Shown here: in pieces, positions 8,041 through 17,202 of the stretch
Position numbering within the stretch: the first letter of the stretch is position 1
Layout of the letters: every line of letters begins with the position of its first letter
From: Bacteroidales bacterium
GTDB taxonomy: Bacteria; Bacteroidota; Bacteroidia; Bacteroidales; UBA10428
Assembly: GCA_016935615.1 (NCBI GenBank)
Contig: JAFGQO010000192.1
Coordinates: 91,091-135,889, forward strand
Reading direction: 5' to 3'
Length of the DNA: 44,799 nt
Notes under the pieces: model-generated
What the model was told of the DNA's origin: nothing
The model's input: the letters and a program-made list of their open reading frames with translations, nothing else
The model's database searches: none
Translations under genes and position numbers: made by a program

Positions 8041-10083
8041 ATGATGAAGAATTACAAAAGACATCTTATTACTGCAGCTCTTCCCTATGCAAACGGACCG
8101 GTTCACATTGGGCATCTGGCAGGTGTTTATGTTCCGGCTGATATTTATGTCAGATATCTGCGTTTAAAAGGGGAAGATGTTATTTTTGTTTGTGGTTCTG
8201 ATGAACATGGTGTGCCAATCACCATTAAAGCAAAAGAAGAAGGTGTTTCACCTCAGAAAATCGTAGATCGCTATCATGAAATTATTAAAAAAGCGTTTGC
8301 AGACTTTGGAATTGCTTTTGATATTTATTCCCGTACCACTTCTTCTATTCATTACAAACTGGCATCTGATTTCTTCAAAAAATTATTTGATAAAGGCGAG
8401 TTTATTGAAAAGACAACCAAACAATACTTTGATATTGAGGCAAATCAATTTCTGGCCGACAGGTATATAACAGGAGAATGTCCCCAGTGCGGAAATGATT
8501 CTGCTTTTGGAGATCAGTGTGAACAATGCGGATCTTCACTAAGTCCAACCGATCTGAAAAATCCAAAGTCTGCAATTAGCGGTACAAAACCAATGATGAA
8601 GGATACTTTGCATTGGTTCCTTCCGCTTAACAAACACGAAAAATTTTTGAGAACCTGGTTACTGGAAAAAAACAAACATTGGAAAACGAATGTGTACGGA
8701 CAATGCAAATCATGGCTTGATGCAGGGTTACAACCGAGAGCGGTAAGCCGGGACCTGGATTGGGGAGTCCCTGTACCGAAGGAAATAAAAGGATCTGAAG
8801 GTAAAGTTCTTTATGTTTGGTTTGATGCACCTATCGGTTATATTTCTGCAACAAAAGAGCTGACTGATGAGTGGGAAAAATACTGGAAACAGGAAGATAC
8901 CAGAATGGTTCACTTTATTGGGAAAGACAATATTGTATTTCACTGCATCATATTCCCAATTATGCTTAAAGCCGAAGGCAGCTATATACTTCCTGAAAAT
9001 GTTCCTGCAAATGAATTTTTAAACCTTGAAGGGGATAAAATTTCCACATCACGCAACTGGGCTGTATGGTTGCATGAGTACCTTGATGAATTTCCCGGTA
9101 AAGAAGACGTCCTCCGCTATGTGTTATGTGCAAACGCTCCCGAAACAAAGGATAATGACTTTACCTGGAAAGATTTTCAATCAAGAAATAATAACGAACT
9201 GGTTGCAATTCTGGGCAATTTTATCAATCGCACAGTTGTGCTTACTCATAAATTCTATAACGGTAGAGTCCCTTCCAAGGACACAGTAACGGATTACGAT
9301 AAGAAAACACTGGCTGAAATCCCCAGAATCAAAACTTCCGTCGAAAACAGCCTGGACAGTTTCAGGATCAGGGAATCGTTGAAAAATGCCATGGATCTGG
9401 CCAGGCTTGGAAACAAATACCTTGCCGACACAGAACCCTGGAATTTGTATAAGACTGATCCGGATCGCGTAAAAACAATTTTAAATATTTCATTGCAAAT
9501 TTCAACCAATTTAGCAACTCTCATTTCACCTTTCCTTCCAAAGACCAGTCAGAAAATAGCACAATTTCTTAACATCAATCCTGTAACATGGGATCTGGTT
9601 GGTTCAGATAATCTTCTTAAGTCCGGACATATAATAAATAAAACAGATTTATTATTTGAAAAAATTGAAGATGATGCAATTGAAAAACAATTGAATAAAC
9701 TTGAAAAAATCAAAAAACAAAATACTTTAAACATTAAACCCGTGAATCCACAAAAAGAATTGATTCATTACGAAGATTTTTCAAAACTTGATATTCGTAT
9801 TGGGACTGTAGTAGAAGCAGTAAAAGTTCCGGAAACTCAGAAACTTATGCAACTTACCATCGATACGGGAATTGACAAAAGAATAGTAGTTGCAGGTATT
9901 GCTGAATTTTTTAATCCTGAAGAAGTCGTTGGCAGGCAAGTAGCTATACTAATTAACCTGGAACCAAGAAAACTTCGCGGAATAGAATCCCAGGGAATGA
10001 TATTGATGGCCGAAGATGAAGATGGATCATTAAAATTTATTATTCCCGACAAAGTAACAAAACCCGGAAGTGTTATCAGTTAA
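8041..10083 (+). CDS. metG: Methionyl-tRNA synthetase with C-terminal tRNA-binding domain
   Basis: This enzyme charges initiator and elongator tRNA-Met with methionine. It has 680 residues in the usual order: catalytic Rossmann domain with HIGH at 22-25, an inserted zinc knob with four Cys (147, 150, 160, 163), the signature loop as KISTS at 333-337, the anticodon-binding helical domain, and from about residue 575 an EMAP-II/Trbp111-like domain ([15 protein letters not shown] onwards) that mediates dimerisation. Two adjacent ATGs (8041, 8044) could serve as start. Its 3' end overlaps the convergent HU/SPOR gene by 8 bases. Confidence 0.98.
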   Translation: MMKNYKRHLITAALPYANGPVHIGHLAGVYVPADIYVRYLRLKGEDVIFVCGSDEHGVPITIKAKEEGVSPQKIVDRYHEIIKKAFADFGIAFDIYSRTTSSIHYKLASDFFKKLFDKGEFIEKTTKQYFDIEANQFLADRYITGECPQCGNDSAFGDQCEQCGSSLSPTDLKNPKSAISGTKPMMKDTLHWFLPLNKHEKFLRTWLLEKNKHWKTNVYGQCKSWLDAGLQPRAVSRDLDWGVPVPKEIKGSEGKVLYVWFDAPIGYISATKELTDEWEKYWKQEDTRMVHFIGKDNIVFHCIIFPIMLKAEGSYILPENVPANEFLNLEGDKISTSRNWAVWLHEYLDEFPGKEDVLRYVLCANAPETKDNDFTWKDFQSRNNNELVAILGNFINRTVVLTHKFYNGRVPSKDTVTDYDKKTLAEIPRIKTSVENSLDSFRIRESLKNAMDLARLGNKYLADTEPWNLYKTDPDRVKTILNISLQISTNLATLISPFLPKTSQKIAQFLNINPVTWDLVGSDNLLKSGHIINKTDLLFEKIEDDAIEKQLNKLEKIKKQNTLNIKPVNPQKELIHYEDFSKLDIRIGTVVEAVKVPETQKLMQLTIDTGIDKRIVVAGIAEFFNPEEVVGRQVAILINLEPRKLRGIESQGMILMAEDEDGSLKFIIPDKVTKPGSVIS

Positions 10084-11062
10084 TACCGTTTTGTTCTAAT
10101 AGCCAGACGGATTGATCTATCTGTACCCGTATGCGTCTTAATTCAGATATTGCTTCTTTTCTGTCTGTGAAAACACCGACAACAACACGATAAAAGTTCT
10201 CTCCCGTAATCATTATTTCAGGATTGAATCCTTTGCGAATCAATTGATCTTCTAAATAATCAGCATTTTTTCTGTTTTTAAAACTCCCGGCCACCAGATA
10301 ATAATTTTGACCTGAAGCTGAAACATTCATAGTTACCGACTGTGGAACAGCGAGGGCCTTTTTAGGGATTGTTCTTTCATTCAACGATTTCTCAATAGAC
10401 TTGATTATCGAGTCTTCCAAAGCCTGTTCGCTATTGCCAAAAACAACATTATCCTGTAAATCATCAGCAGGCTTATCAGCAGACCATGGAATAACATGTA
10501 TTCCTTTACTGGTTGAAATAAGAATTAAAGTTGTAATTGAAATCAGAAGCAAAAGAACACCAATTGCAACATACCAGCCAGTAAGTTTTCTTTTTTGAGT
10601 GATTACAGGCTGTAATTCTATAGATACACTCTTATCTTTTGGCCTGATATCATTTTCAAAATGAATCGAATCCAATCCAAACGAATCAGCAAGAAAATTT
10701 TCTTCTTCGATTTCAGAAAATACAATATTGTGTTTCTCATCCAGGCTGAACTCTCCAATCTCATCAAGAAAAACTTTTCCTTTTTCCTGAATGGTTTTAA
10801 AAAATCCCTGAACATAATTGTCAATTAACTCTGAAGCTTTTGATTTACTGATTTCAAGGTTTTCGGAAAGATAATTCTCCAATATACCATTGTCTCTGAT
10901 CAAGTCGGAGCGAAAATTGATTCTTTTACTTGGCGGAACAATCAGTTTTCTTTCTTTATCCAGTGTGGCATGTTTATAGGAAGTTTCAAATCCGCCCACA
11001 CCCCTTAAAATAACACACTCATTCAGTACAATCAATTCTTTTATGAAAGGAGTTATATCCAA
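10076..11062 (-). CDS. CCDC81-type HU domain, transmembrane, SPOR-domain protein
   Basis: This is a 328-residue inner-membrane protein. The N-terminal part (about 1-135) resembles the paired HU-like domains of the HU-CCDC81 family ([12 protein letters not shown] near residues 21-32, [12 protein letters not shown] near 98-109). A single helix at about 162-183 spans the membrane. The C-terminal SPOR domain (about 254-326, starting [18 protein letters not shown]) would bind denuded glycan strands at the septum. The arrangement puts the HU part in the cytoplasm and SPOR in the periplasm. It overlaps the end of metG by 8 bases on the other strand. A role in division or chromosome-envelope linkage is inference. 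Confidence 0.85.
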   Translation of the reverse strand: MDITPFIKELIVLNECVILRGVGGFETSYKHATLDKERKLIVPPSKRINFRSDLIRDNGILENYLSENLEISKSKASELIDNYVQGFFKTIQEKGKVFLDEIGEFSLDEKHNIVFSEIEEENFLADSFGLDSIHFENDIRPKDKSVSIELQPVITQKRKLTGWYVAIGVLLLLISITTLILISTSKGIHVIPWSADKPADDLQDNVVFGNSEQALEDSIIKSIEKSLNERTIPKKALAVPQSVTMNVSASGQNYYLVAGSFKNRKNADYLEDQLIRKGFNPEIMITGENFYRVVVGVFTDRKEAISELRRIRVQIDQSVWLLEQNGIN

Positions 11063-11175
11063 CTTTAAAGATTTTGTTGTTTAAAAATAAGATCGCTGAC
11101 AAAATTATGAATTATTAACAGCAAATAATTATGAACACAATGAATACCATCAATAATTTAATTATTTTCTCTTGG

Positions 11176-11218
11176 TTAATGGAGTTAAGAAGCTAACTCT
11201 TAGGAAGGTTTCCATTAA
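11176..11218. promoter_or_regulatory. Nested inverted repeats upstream of the wbpE-like gene
   Basis: TTAATGGA (11176-11183) is matched by TCCATTAA (11211-11218), and inside it GAGTTA (11182-11187) is matched by TAACTC (11194-11199). The pair ends six bases before a -7-like box (11224-11231). It could be an operator or a short RNA structure; no known regulator site is recognised. Confidence 0.3.
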
Positions 11219-11223
11219 AATCT

Positions 11224-11231
11224 TATTTTCG
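11224..11231 (+). promoter_or_regulatory. Candidate -7 element of the sugar operon promoter
   Basis: TATTTTCG differs from TAnnTTTG at one position and lies 18 bases upstream of the ATG at 11250. It supports that ATG over the TTG that opens the frame at 11172, since the TTG lies upstream of the predicted transcript start. Confidence 0.35.
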
Positions 11232-11249
11232 CAATTATTGCCGGAAAGT

Positions 11250-12362
11250 ATGAAAAACCTTAAAATGGTCGATTTAAACGGCCAATACAAAAAAATAAAG
11301 CCTGAAATAGATCGTGCTCTTCAACAGGTTATTGATTCTTCAGCGTTCATCAAAGGTCCACAGGTGAAAGAATTTCAGGAAAACCTTGCATCATATTTAA
11401 ATGTAAAACATGTTATTGGATGTGCAAATGGCACAGATGCCCTTCAAATTGCTCTTATGGCCCTTGATTTAAAGGAAAACGATGAAGTGATAACACCTGA
11501 TTTTTCTTTTATCGCGACAGCAGAAGTAATCTCATTGTTGAAACTCAAGCCGGTTTTTGTTGATGTTGATCCGTCAACATTTACTATTCACCCTGACAAT
11601 GTCAGGAAAGCTATAACTGCAAATACAAAAGCGATTCTTCCTGTCCACCTTTTTGGCTTGTGTGCCGATATGAAAGAATTGCTTTCCATTGCGGAAGAAC
11701 ATGATTTATTTGTCATTGAAGATAATGCTCAGTCTCTTGGAGCAACCTATAATAAAGGAAATATTTCAGGCAAAGCCGGCACGATTGGAAATATTGGATG
11801 TACTTCATTCTTCCCGTCAAAGGTTCTGGGTTGTTTTGGTGATGGAGGAGCGCTAATGACAAATGATGATTTGCTTGCAGAAAAACTCAGCTCTATTGCT
11901 AATCATGGTGCAAAAATAAAATACTATAACGATGAAATTGGTATTAACTCAAGACTTGACACAATACAAGCTGCAATTCTTAATGTGAAACTAAAATATT
12001 TGAACCAATATATTGAAGCAAGACAAAAAGCGGCAGATTATTATTCAACAAGACTTGGGAAACTAAATGAAATTGAAATTCCTGTTACTCCTGAATATTC
12101 AAATCATATTTTTCATCAGTACACAATAAAATACAAAGGAAATCGTAATGCCCTGAAAGAGTATCTGTCAGAATCCGGAATACCAACGATGATCTATTAT
12201 CCTGTGCCAATTCATGCACAGAAAGCATTTCAAACAACCGGGAATTTTCCTGTGAGTGAAAAACTCACTGAAACGGTGCTTTCTTTACCTATTCATACAG
12301 AAATGACAATTGATCAGTTAAGCTATGTTTGCAACAAAATAGAAACATTCTTAAACAATTGA
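11250..12362 (+). CDS. wbpE: DegT/DnrJ/EryC1/StrS sugar aminotransferase (WbpE/PorR-like)
   Basis: This PLP enzyme transfers an amino group to a keto-sugar nucleotide, probably C3 of a UDP-2-acetamido-3-keto-glucuronate. From ATG 11250 it has 370 residues and begins MKNLKMVDLNGQYKKIKPEI, typical of the family; an in-frame TTG 26 codons upstream would add an atypical extension. Visible features are the GCANGTDALQIAL substrate region (58-70), D158 in VIEDNAQSLGA for the PLP ring nitrogen, and the Schiff-base K191 in SFFPSK followed by GDGGA. The next gene is a WbpD-like acetyltransferase, the known next step of this pathway. In Porphyromonas the equivalent enzyme is PorR, needed for anchoring T9SS cargo. 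Confidence 0.88.
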   Translation: MKNLKMVDLNGQYKKIKPEIDRALQQVIDSSAFIKGPQVKEFQENLASYLNVKHVIGCANGTDALQIALMALDLKENDEVITPDFSFIATAEVISLLKLKPVFVDVDPSTFTIHPDNVRKAITANTKAILPVHLFGLCADMKELLSIAEEHDLFVIEDNAQSLGATYNKGNISGKAGTIGNIGCTSFFPSKVLGCFGDGGALMTNDDLLAEKLSSIANHGAKIKYYNDEIGINSRLDTIQAAILNVKLKYLNQYIEARQKAADYYSTRLGKLNEIEIPVTPEYSNHIFHQYTIKYKGNRNALKEYLSESGIPTMIYYPVPIHAQKAFQTTGNFPVSEKLTETVLSLPIHTEMTIDQLSYVCNKIETFLNN

Positions 12363-12365
12363 ACT

Positions 12366-12941
12366 ATGGAACAAGACTTTTTTGCCCATGCCACAGCAGT
12401 GATCGATGATGGATGCAAAATCGGTACGGGAACAAAGATCTGGCATTTCTCTCATATTATGACCGGATGTATTGTCGGCGAAAGATGCAACATCGGACAA
12501 AATGTTGTGGTATCTCCAGGAGTAATTCTTGGATCCAATGTGAAAGTCCAGAATAACGTATCCATATATTCGGGAGTGATTTGTGAAGACAATGTATTTT
12601 TAGGCCCTTCAATGGTATTTACGAATATTCCAAATCCCCGAAGTGCAATAGTCAGACGTAATGAATATATGAAAACCCTGGTAAAGAAAGGCGCCACTAT
12701 TGGAGCAAATGCTACTATACTTTGTGGAAACACGATCGGGAAATATGCGCTAGTCGGTGCAGGAGCCGTAATAACAAAAGATGTTTTACCATATGCCCTT
12801 GTTGTTGGCAATCCTGCAAACCAAATTGGCTGGGTAAGTGAATACGGACATACTCTGAGTTTCAATAAAGAGGGAATAGCTATATGTCCTGAAAGTAAAG
12901 AGAAATACAGATTGATCGATAACAAAATTCAAAAACTATAA
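12366..12941 (+). CDS. wbpD: UDP-2-acetamido-3-amino-glucuronate N-acetyltransferase (WbpD/WlbB-like)
   Basis: This 191-residue left-handed beta-helix acyltransferase probably acetylates the 3-amino group made by the preceding enzyme. Hexapeptide repeats run through most of the chain ([46 protein letters not shown]). The loop with [14 protein letters not shown] is characteristic of the WbpD/WlbB branch, as is [16 protein letters not shown] near the end. It starts 3 bases after the upstream stop and ends 3 bases before galE, so the three are one operon. The WbpA/WbpB dehydrogenases and the WbpI epimerase of the full pathway are not in the window. Confidence 0.87.
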   Translation: MEQDFFAHATAVIDDGCKIGTGTKIWHFSHIMTGCIVGERCNIGQNVVVSPGVILGSNVKVQNNVSIYSGVICEDNVFLGPSMVFTNIPNPRSAIVRRNEYMKTLVKKGATIGANATILCGNTIGKYALVGAGAVITKDVLPYALVVGNPANQIGWVSEYGHTLSFNKEGIAICPESKEKYRLIDNKIQKL

Positions 12942-12944
12942 AAG

Positions 12945-13967
12945 ATGCAAACGGTATTAGTAACAGGTGGTACGGGATATATTGGTTCTCATACTTCGGT
13001 AGAACTGATTGAAAGTGGTTATAAAGTAGTTATCGCTGACAATCTTTCCAATTCTCAGATTGAAGTATTGGATGGAATCAAGGAAATTACGGGTGTCAGG
13101 CCGGATTTTGAAAAATTTGATTTATGCGAAAGAGAGAAAGTATTTTCACTCTTTAAAAAATATCGAATTGATGCCATAATTCATTTTGCTGCTCTGAAAG
13201 CTGTTGGTGAATCAGTTGAAAAGCCCCTTGAGTATTACTATAATAATATTGTTACTCTGATTAATCTTTTGCAGGCAATGAAAAAGTACAATACTTCATC
13301 ATTCGTATTTTCTTCATCCTGCACCGTTTATGGTCAACCTGATCAGTTGCCGGTAAATGAGAATGCTCCCGTGAAAAAAGCCATGTCTCCTTACGGGAAT
13401 ACAAAACAAATTGCTGAAGAAATTATCCAGGATACAATTCATGTCACACCTCTGATGAAAGCAATTTCTTTACGATATTTTAATCCGATTGGAGCACACA
13501 AATCTGCTGAAATCGGAGAACTTCCCCTGGGAATTCCCCAAAACTTAGTTCCTTTTGTCACTCAGACTGTTGCCGGTATAAGAAATAAATTAAGCGTATT
13601 TGGGAATGATTATAATACTCCGGATGGTACACCCATAAGAGATTACATTTATGTTTGTGACCTGGCCAAAGCCCATGTTGTTGCTGTAAAGCGAATGTTG
13701 AATAATGAAAACAAACAAAACTTTGAAGTATTCAACCTGGGCACCGGAAATGGTATTTCTGTATTGGAAATTATCAAAACTTTTGAAAATGCTACAGGGA
13801 AAAAAATCAATTACGAAATCGTAGGAAGACGGGAAGGCGATATCGAGAAGGTTTGGGCCGATACATCATTTGCCAACAAGGAACTTGGGTGGAAATCTGA
13901 TACTCCCCTCGACGAAACACTCAAGTCTGCCTGGGAATGGGAAAAACGAATCAGAAACATCAAATAA
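12945..13967 (+). CDS. galE: UDP-glucose 4-epimerase
   Basis: This extended short-chain dehydrogenase interconverts UDP-glucose and UDP-galactose (some relatives act on the N-acetyl forms) with tightly bound NAD. It has 340 residues. The NAD motif TGGTGYIGSH is at 7-16; the catalytic triad is Ser in FSSSCTVYG (123-125 region), Tyr150 and Lys154 in SPYGNTK; RYFNPIGAH and the C-terminal DTSFANKELGW region are standard for GalE. It is the third gene of the sugar operon. It supplies LPS or capsule sugars; which substrate it prefers cannot be read from the sequence. Confidence 0.94.
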   Translation: MQTVLVTGGTGYIGSHTSVELIESGYKVVIADNLSNSQIEVLDGIKEITGVRPDFEKFDLCEREKVFSLFKKYRIDAIIHFAALKAVGESVEKPLEYYYNNIVTLINLLQAMKKYNTSSFVFSSSCTVYGQPDQLPVNENAPVKKAMSPYGNTKQIAEEIIQDTIHVTPLMKAISLRYFNPIGAHKSAEIGELPLGIPQNLVPFVTQTVAGIRNKLSVFGNDYNTPDGTPIRDYIYVCDLAKAHVVAVKRMLNNENKQNFEVFNLGTGNGISVLEIIKTFENATGKKINYEIVGRREGDIEKVWADTSFANKELGWKSDTPLDETLKSAWEWEKRIRNIK

Positions 13968-14301
13968 AACACAATGAAATTATGAAGCACACATTAGCTT
14001 CGCATGAGCTCCCTTCGGTCGGCTACGCTTCTCCAGATCCGTACCATTGAAGAAAATTAGATAAACTAAATATCCAATGTCCAATGACCAATATCGAATT
14101 TCCAATCAGAATTAACTTTACATACAATCATTTGGATATCGCCTGCCTGCCGGTTCACCCGCCGCAGGAGGGCAAGCAGGGACATTCGATATTCATTATT
14201 GGATATTCAGGTTGGGTTTCACAATCTTGTAATCAGGAAGTATTCTTAACTTCGGATTTTTTAAATAATTGACCAACGTATTAACCTGAAACTTATTTTA
14301 C
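13968..14301. other. Long intergenic gap with repeat-like DNA between galE and rfbB
   Basis: This is the only gap over 300 bases. It holds a GC-richer stretch at about 13981-14040 (including CCTTCGGTCGGCTACGCTTC) and an imperfect palindromic element at 14069-14207. A 62-codon frame inside (14084-14272) is not protein-like and is explained by the repeat. I see no RNA gene. The last 60 bases are AT-rich and should carry the rfbB start region, but no clear promoter box is seen. Confidence 0.7.
14069..14207. repeat. MITE-like imperfect palindrome with GC-rich core
   Basis: Two nested inverted repeats are exact: AATATCCAAT (14069-14078) with ATTGGATATT (14198-14207), and AATATCGAAT (14090-14099) with ATTCGATATT (14184-14193). 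The centre (14141-14180) is GC-rich, and CCTGCCTGCC there can pair with the GGGCAAGCAGG at its end with little mismatch. The element is about 139 bases, noncoding and unlike its AT-rich surroundings. It resembles the dispersed noncoding repeats of Bacteroidota genomes; copy number cannot be judged from one window. Confidence 0.6.
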
Positions 14302-15357
14302 ATGAATAAAACCATTGTCATAACAGGAGGTGCTGGATTTATCGGATCGCACGTTGTTCGTCAGTTTGTTTCAAATTATCCCGACCACACCATTGTTAAT
14401 ATTGATAAGCTGACTTATGCAGGAAATCTTGAAAATCTTCGGGATATTGAAAACCAAAAGAATTACAGGTTTGAAAAAACAGATATTGTTCTTCAGGATG
14501 AGCTAAATGAAATCTTTAACAAGTATAAGGTTCAGGGAGTAATTCACCTGGCAGCAGAATCTCATGTCGACCGCTCAATAGAGAATCCTATGGATTTTGT
14601 TCATACAAATGTAACCGGAACTGTAAATTTATTGAATGCCTGTCTGAAACAGTGGGACAATGATTACAAAGGCAAATTGTTTTATCACATCTCAACAGAT
14701 GAAGTATTCGGTTCCTTAAATCGCGAAGGCTATTTTGTCGAATCAACACCCTATGATCCAAAAAGCCCTTATTCTGCTTCCAAGGCCAGCAGTGATCACT
14801 TTGTCCGTGCATATTACAACACGTATAAAATACCTGTTATCATTTCCAATTGTTCAAATAACTATGGCCCGAATCAATTTCCCGAAAAGCTCATCCCTCT
14901 GTCAGTAAACAATATTAAAAACAACAGGCCAATTCCTGTTTACGGCAAGGGGGAAAATATACGTGACTGGTTGTATGTGATTGATCATGCCAGGGCAATT
15001 GATACTATCTATCATCATGGTAAAAAAGGTCAAACCTATAACATAGGCGGAAATAACGAATGGAAAAATATTGATCTGATACAATTATTATGTAAAGTGA
15101 TGGACAAAAAGCTTGGCAGAAAAGAAGGAACTTCTGAAAAGTTGATCACATTTGTAAAAGATCGCGCCGGGCATGATCTGCGCTATGCCATTGATTCTTC
15201 AAAACTTAGAAAAGAACTTGGTTGGGAACCTTCTGTTACCTTTGAACAGGGATTGGAAATGACGGTTGACTGGTACCTGAAGAATGAAGGATGGATAAAT
15301 CGTATTACTTCAGGTAAATACGAAACCTATTATGAAAAACAATATAAACTACGTTAG
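14302..15357 (+). CDS. rfbB: dTDP-glucose 4,6-dehydratase
   Basis: This enzyme converts dTDP-glucose to dTDP-4-keto-6-deoxyglucose, the entry to dTDP-rhamnose and related deoxysugars of LPS. It has 351 residues with the NAD motif TGGAGFIGSH (8-17), HLAAESHVDRSI (82-93), the catalytic Thr132-Asp133-Glu134 of STDEVFGSL that distinguishes RfbB from epimerases, Tyr157 and Lys161 in YSASK, and NCSNNYGPNQFPEKLIP. The companion genes rfbA, rfbC and rfbD are absent here. It is separated from galE by the repeat-bearing gap and ends 8 bases from the convergent glmS stop. Confidence 0.96.
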   Translation: MNKTIVITGGAGFIGSHVVRQFVSNYPDHTIVNIDKLTYAGNLENLRDIENQKNYRFEKTDIVLQDELNEIFNKYKVQGVIHLAAESHVDRSIENPMDFVHTNVTGTVNLLNACLKQWDNDYKGKLFYHISTDEVFGSLNREGYFVESTPYDPKSPYSASKASSDHFVRAYYNTYKIPVIISNCSNNYGPNQFPEKLIPLSVNNIKNNRPIPVYGKGENIRDWLYVIDHARAIDTIYHHGKKGQTYNIGGNNEWKNIDLIQLLCKVMDKKLGRKEGTSEKLITFVKDRAGHDLRYAIDSSKLRKELGWEPSVTFEQGLEMTVDWYLKNEGWINRITSGKYETYYEKQYKLR

Positions 15358-15365
15358 AGAAATAA

Positions 15366-17201
15366 TTATTCTACCGTAACGGATTTTGCCAGATTCCTGG
15401 GTTGATCAACATTGCATCCACGCATTACAGCAATATAATAAGAAAAAAGTTGCAGAGGTACAACAGATAATAAAGCTGCAAAAATATTAGTTGTCTCAGG
15501 TATCTCAATAACATGGTCAGCCATTTTACGAATTACTGTATCTCCTTCTGTTACCACGGCAATTACGATTCCGCTGCGTGCTTTTACTTCCTGAATATTG
15601 CTTACGATTTTTTCATAAGAAGAGTCTTTAGTAGCAATGATCACTACTGGCATCTTATTGTCAATCAGGGCAATTGGCCCATGTTTCATTTCCGCAGCTG
15701 GATAGCCTTCTGCATGTATGTACGAAATCTCTTTCAGCTTAAGTGCTCCCTCCAGTGCCACAGGAAACAAATAACCTCTACCCAGATACAAGGCATTATT
15801 TGCATTTTGATACAACTTCGCCAATTTTTTAATATCCTCACTCAGGGTAAGAATCTTTTTTATCTTTTCAGGAATCTCTGTAAACTCTTTTATGAGACTT
15901 CGGTATTTGTTATCAGAAATCAATCCTTTTTTCCTTCCGATAAGGATCGCCATCATTGCCAAAACAGTGACCTGACAGGTAAATGCCTTTGTAGATGCTA
16001 CTCCAATTTCAGGTCCGGCATGTGTATAAACACCTGCGTGTGTTTCTCTGGGAATTGATGATCCAACAACATTGCATATTCCCAAAACAATGGCTCCCTT
16101 TTCTTTGGCTTGTCTAATAGCAGCCAGAGTATCAGCAGTTTCTCCACTCTGACTGATAGCGATGATAATATCATCTTTTTCAATAATCGGATTTCGGTAG
16201 CGAAATTCCGAAGCATATTCCACTTCCACAGATACCCTTGCAATATCTTCAAACAAATATTCACCAACAAGACCTGCATGCCAGGATGTGCCGCATCCGA
16301 TAATAATAATACGTTTTGCTTCAATCAATCGTGGTAAAACATCATAGAGACCTCCCAGACGTATTTCAGATTCTTCTGAGCTTACTCTTCCTCTAAATGT
16401 ATCCTCTATCGATTGGGGCTGTTCGAAAATTTCTTTAAGCATAAAATGTTCATACCCGCCTTTGTCTATCTCACCAATATCAAAGCTCAATTTTTGAACG
16501 GTTGGCCCGGTTTCATCGCTTCGTTGGGTTTTCAGGTTAAGTTGTTCTTTTTTAATGATAGCCACATCTCCGTCATTCAAATAAATAACGCTTTTTGTAT
16601 ATTCAACAATCGGTGTGGCATCCGAAGCAAGAAAATATTCTTCATTTCCAACTCCAACGACTAACGGACTCCCCTTTCTTGCAGCTATTAATTTGTCCTT
16701 TTCTTCCGTGCACATTACCACGATCCCATATGCACCTATTACTTTTGACAATGCCAGCCTTACCGCCAGTTCAGCGTCGACACTTCCATTTTCATAAATA
16801 TGTTCAATCAGGTTTGCCAATACTTCCGTGTCGGTCTCACTTTTAAACTTCACCCCTCTTTCAATAAGCTTATCTCTGAGACGGGCATAGTTTTCAATAA
16901 TCCCATTATGTATAATAATGAATTTGCCATGGTAAGAAACATGCGGATGTGCATTCACATCATTCGGCTCTCCATGTGTTGCCCACCTTGTATGACCAAT
17001 ACCAATACTCCCTGAATGTTCTCTGCCATCAATATGTTTTTCCAGGTCAGAAACCTTCCCTTTGCATTTGTATACATTTGTTCCCTCACCCATAATTGCC
17101 ACACCAGCAGAATCATACCCTCTGTATTCCAGTCTCTTCAATCCGTTAATCAATACCGGTAATGCTTCTCTGTCTCCTATATATCCGACTATTCCACACA
17201 T
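15366..17201 (-). CDS. glmS: Glutamine--fructose-6-phosphate aminotransferase (isomerizing)
   Basis: This enzyme makes glucosamine-6-phosphate from fructose-6-phosphate and glutamine, the first step towards UDP-GlcNAc for peptidoglycan and LPS. From ATG 17199-17201 it has 611 residues and begins MCGIVGYIGDREA, placing the nucleophile as Cys2; in-frame codons upstream would bury this Cys and are rejected. The glutaminase domain (about 1-230; HTRWATHG, HNGIIENY) is followed by two SIS domains with GCGTSWHAG and SQSGETADT, and the C-terminus is the invariant LAKSVTVE. It starts 1 base after the DUF4270 stop, so it is the last gene of that operon. No room for a glmS ribozyme is present. Confidence 0.98.
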   Translation of the reverse strand: MCGIVGYIGDREALPVLINGLKRLEYRGYDSAGVAIMGEGTNVYKCKGKVSDLEKHIDGREHSGSIGIGHTRWATHGEPNDVNAHPHVSYHGKFIIIHNGIIENYARLRDKLIERGVKFKSETDTEVLANLIEHIYENGSVDAELAVRLALSKVIGAYGIVVMCTEEKDKLIAARKGSPLVVGVGNEEYFLASDATPIVEYTKSVIYLNDGDVAIIKKEQLNLKTQRSDETGPTVQKLSFDIGEIDKGGYEHFMLKEIFEQPQSIEDTFRGRVSSEESEIRLGGLYDVLPRLIEAKRIIIIGCGTSWHAGLVGEYLFEDIARVSVEVEYASEFRYRNPIIEKDDIIIAISQSGETADTLAAIRQAKEKGAIVLGICNVVGSSIPRETHAGVYTHAGPEIGVASTKAFTCQVTVLAMMAILIGRKKGLISDNKYRSLIKEFTEIPEKIKKILTLSEDIKKLAKLYQNANNALYLGRGYLFPVALEGALKLKEISYIHAEGYPAAEMKHGPIALIDNKMPVVIIATKDSSYEKIVSNIQEVKARSGIVIAVVTEGDTVIRKMADHVIEIPETTNIFAALLSVVPLQLFSYYIAVMRGCNVDQPRNLAKSVTVE

Positions 17202-17202
17202 G

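Noticed and set aside
8041..10083. KISTS instead of KMSKS in methionyl-tRNA synthetase as a sign of altered function
   Set aside because: Variation in this loop is common in the family and all other catalytic features are intact.
14084..14272. Possible 62-residue protein in the galE-rfbB gap
   Set aside because: Encoded by the palindromic repeat element; composition and lack of relatives argue against a gene.
15513..16058. 181-codon open frame antisense to glmS
   Set aside because: The translated chain is a Cys/Phe/His-rich shadow of the glmS SIS domain and has no start context.
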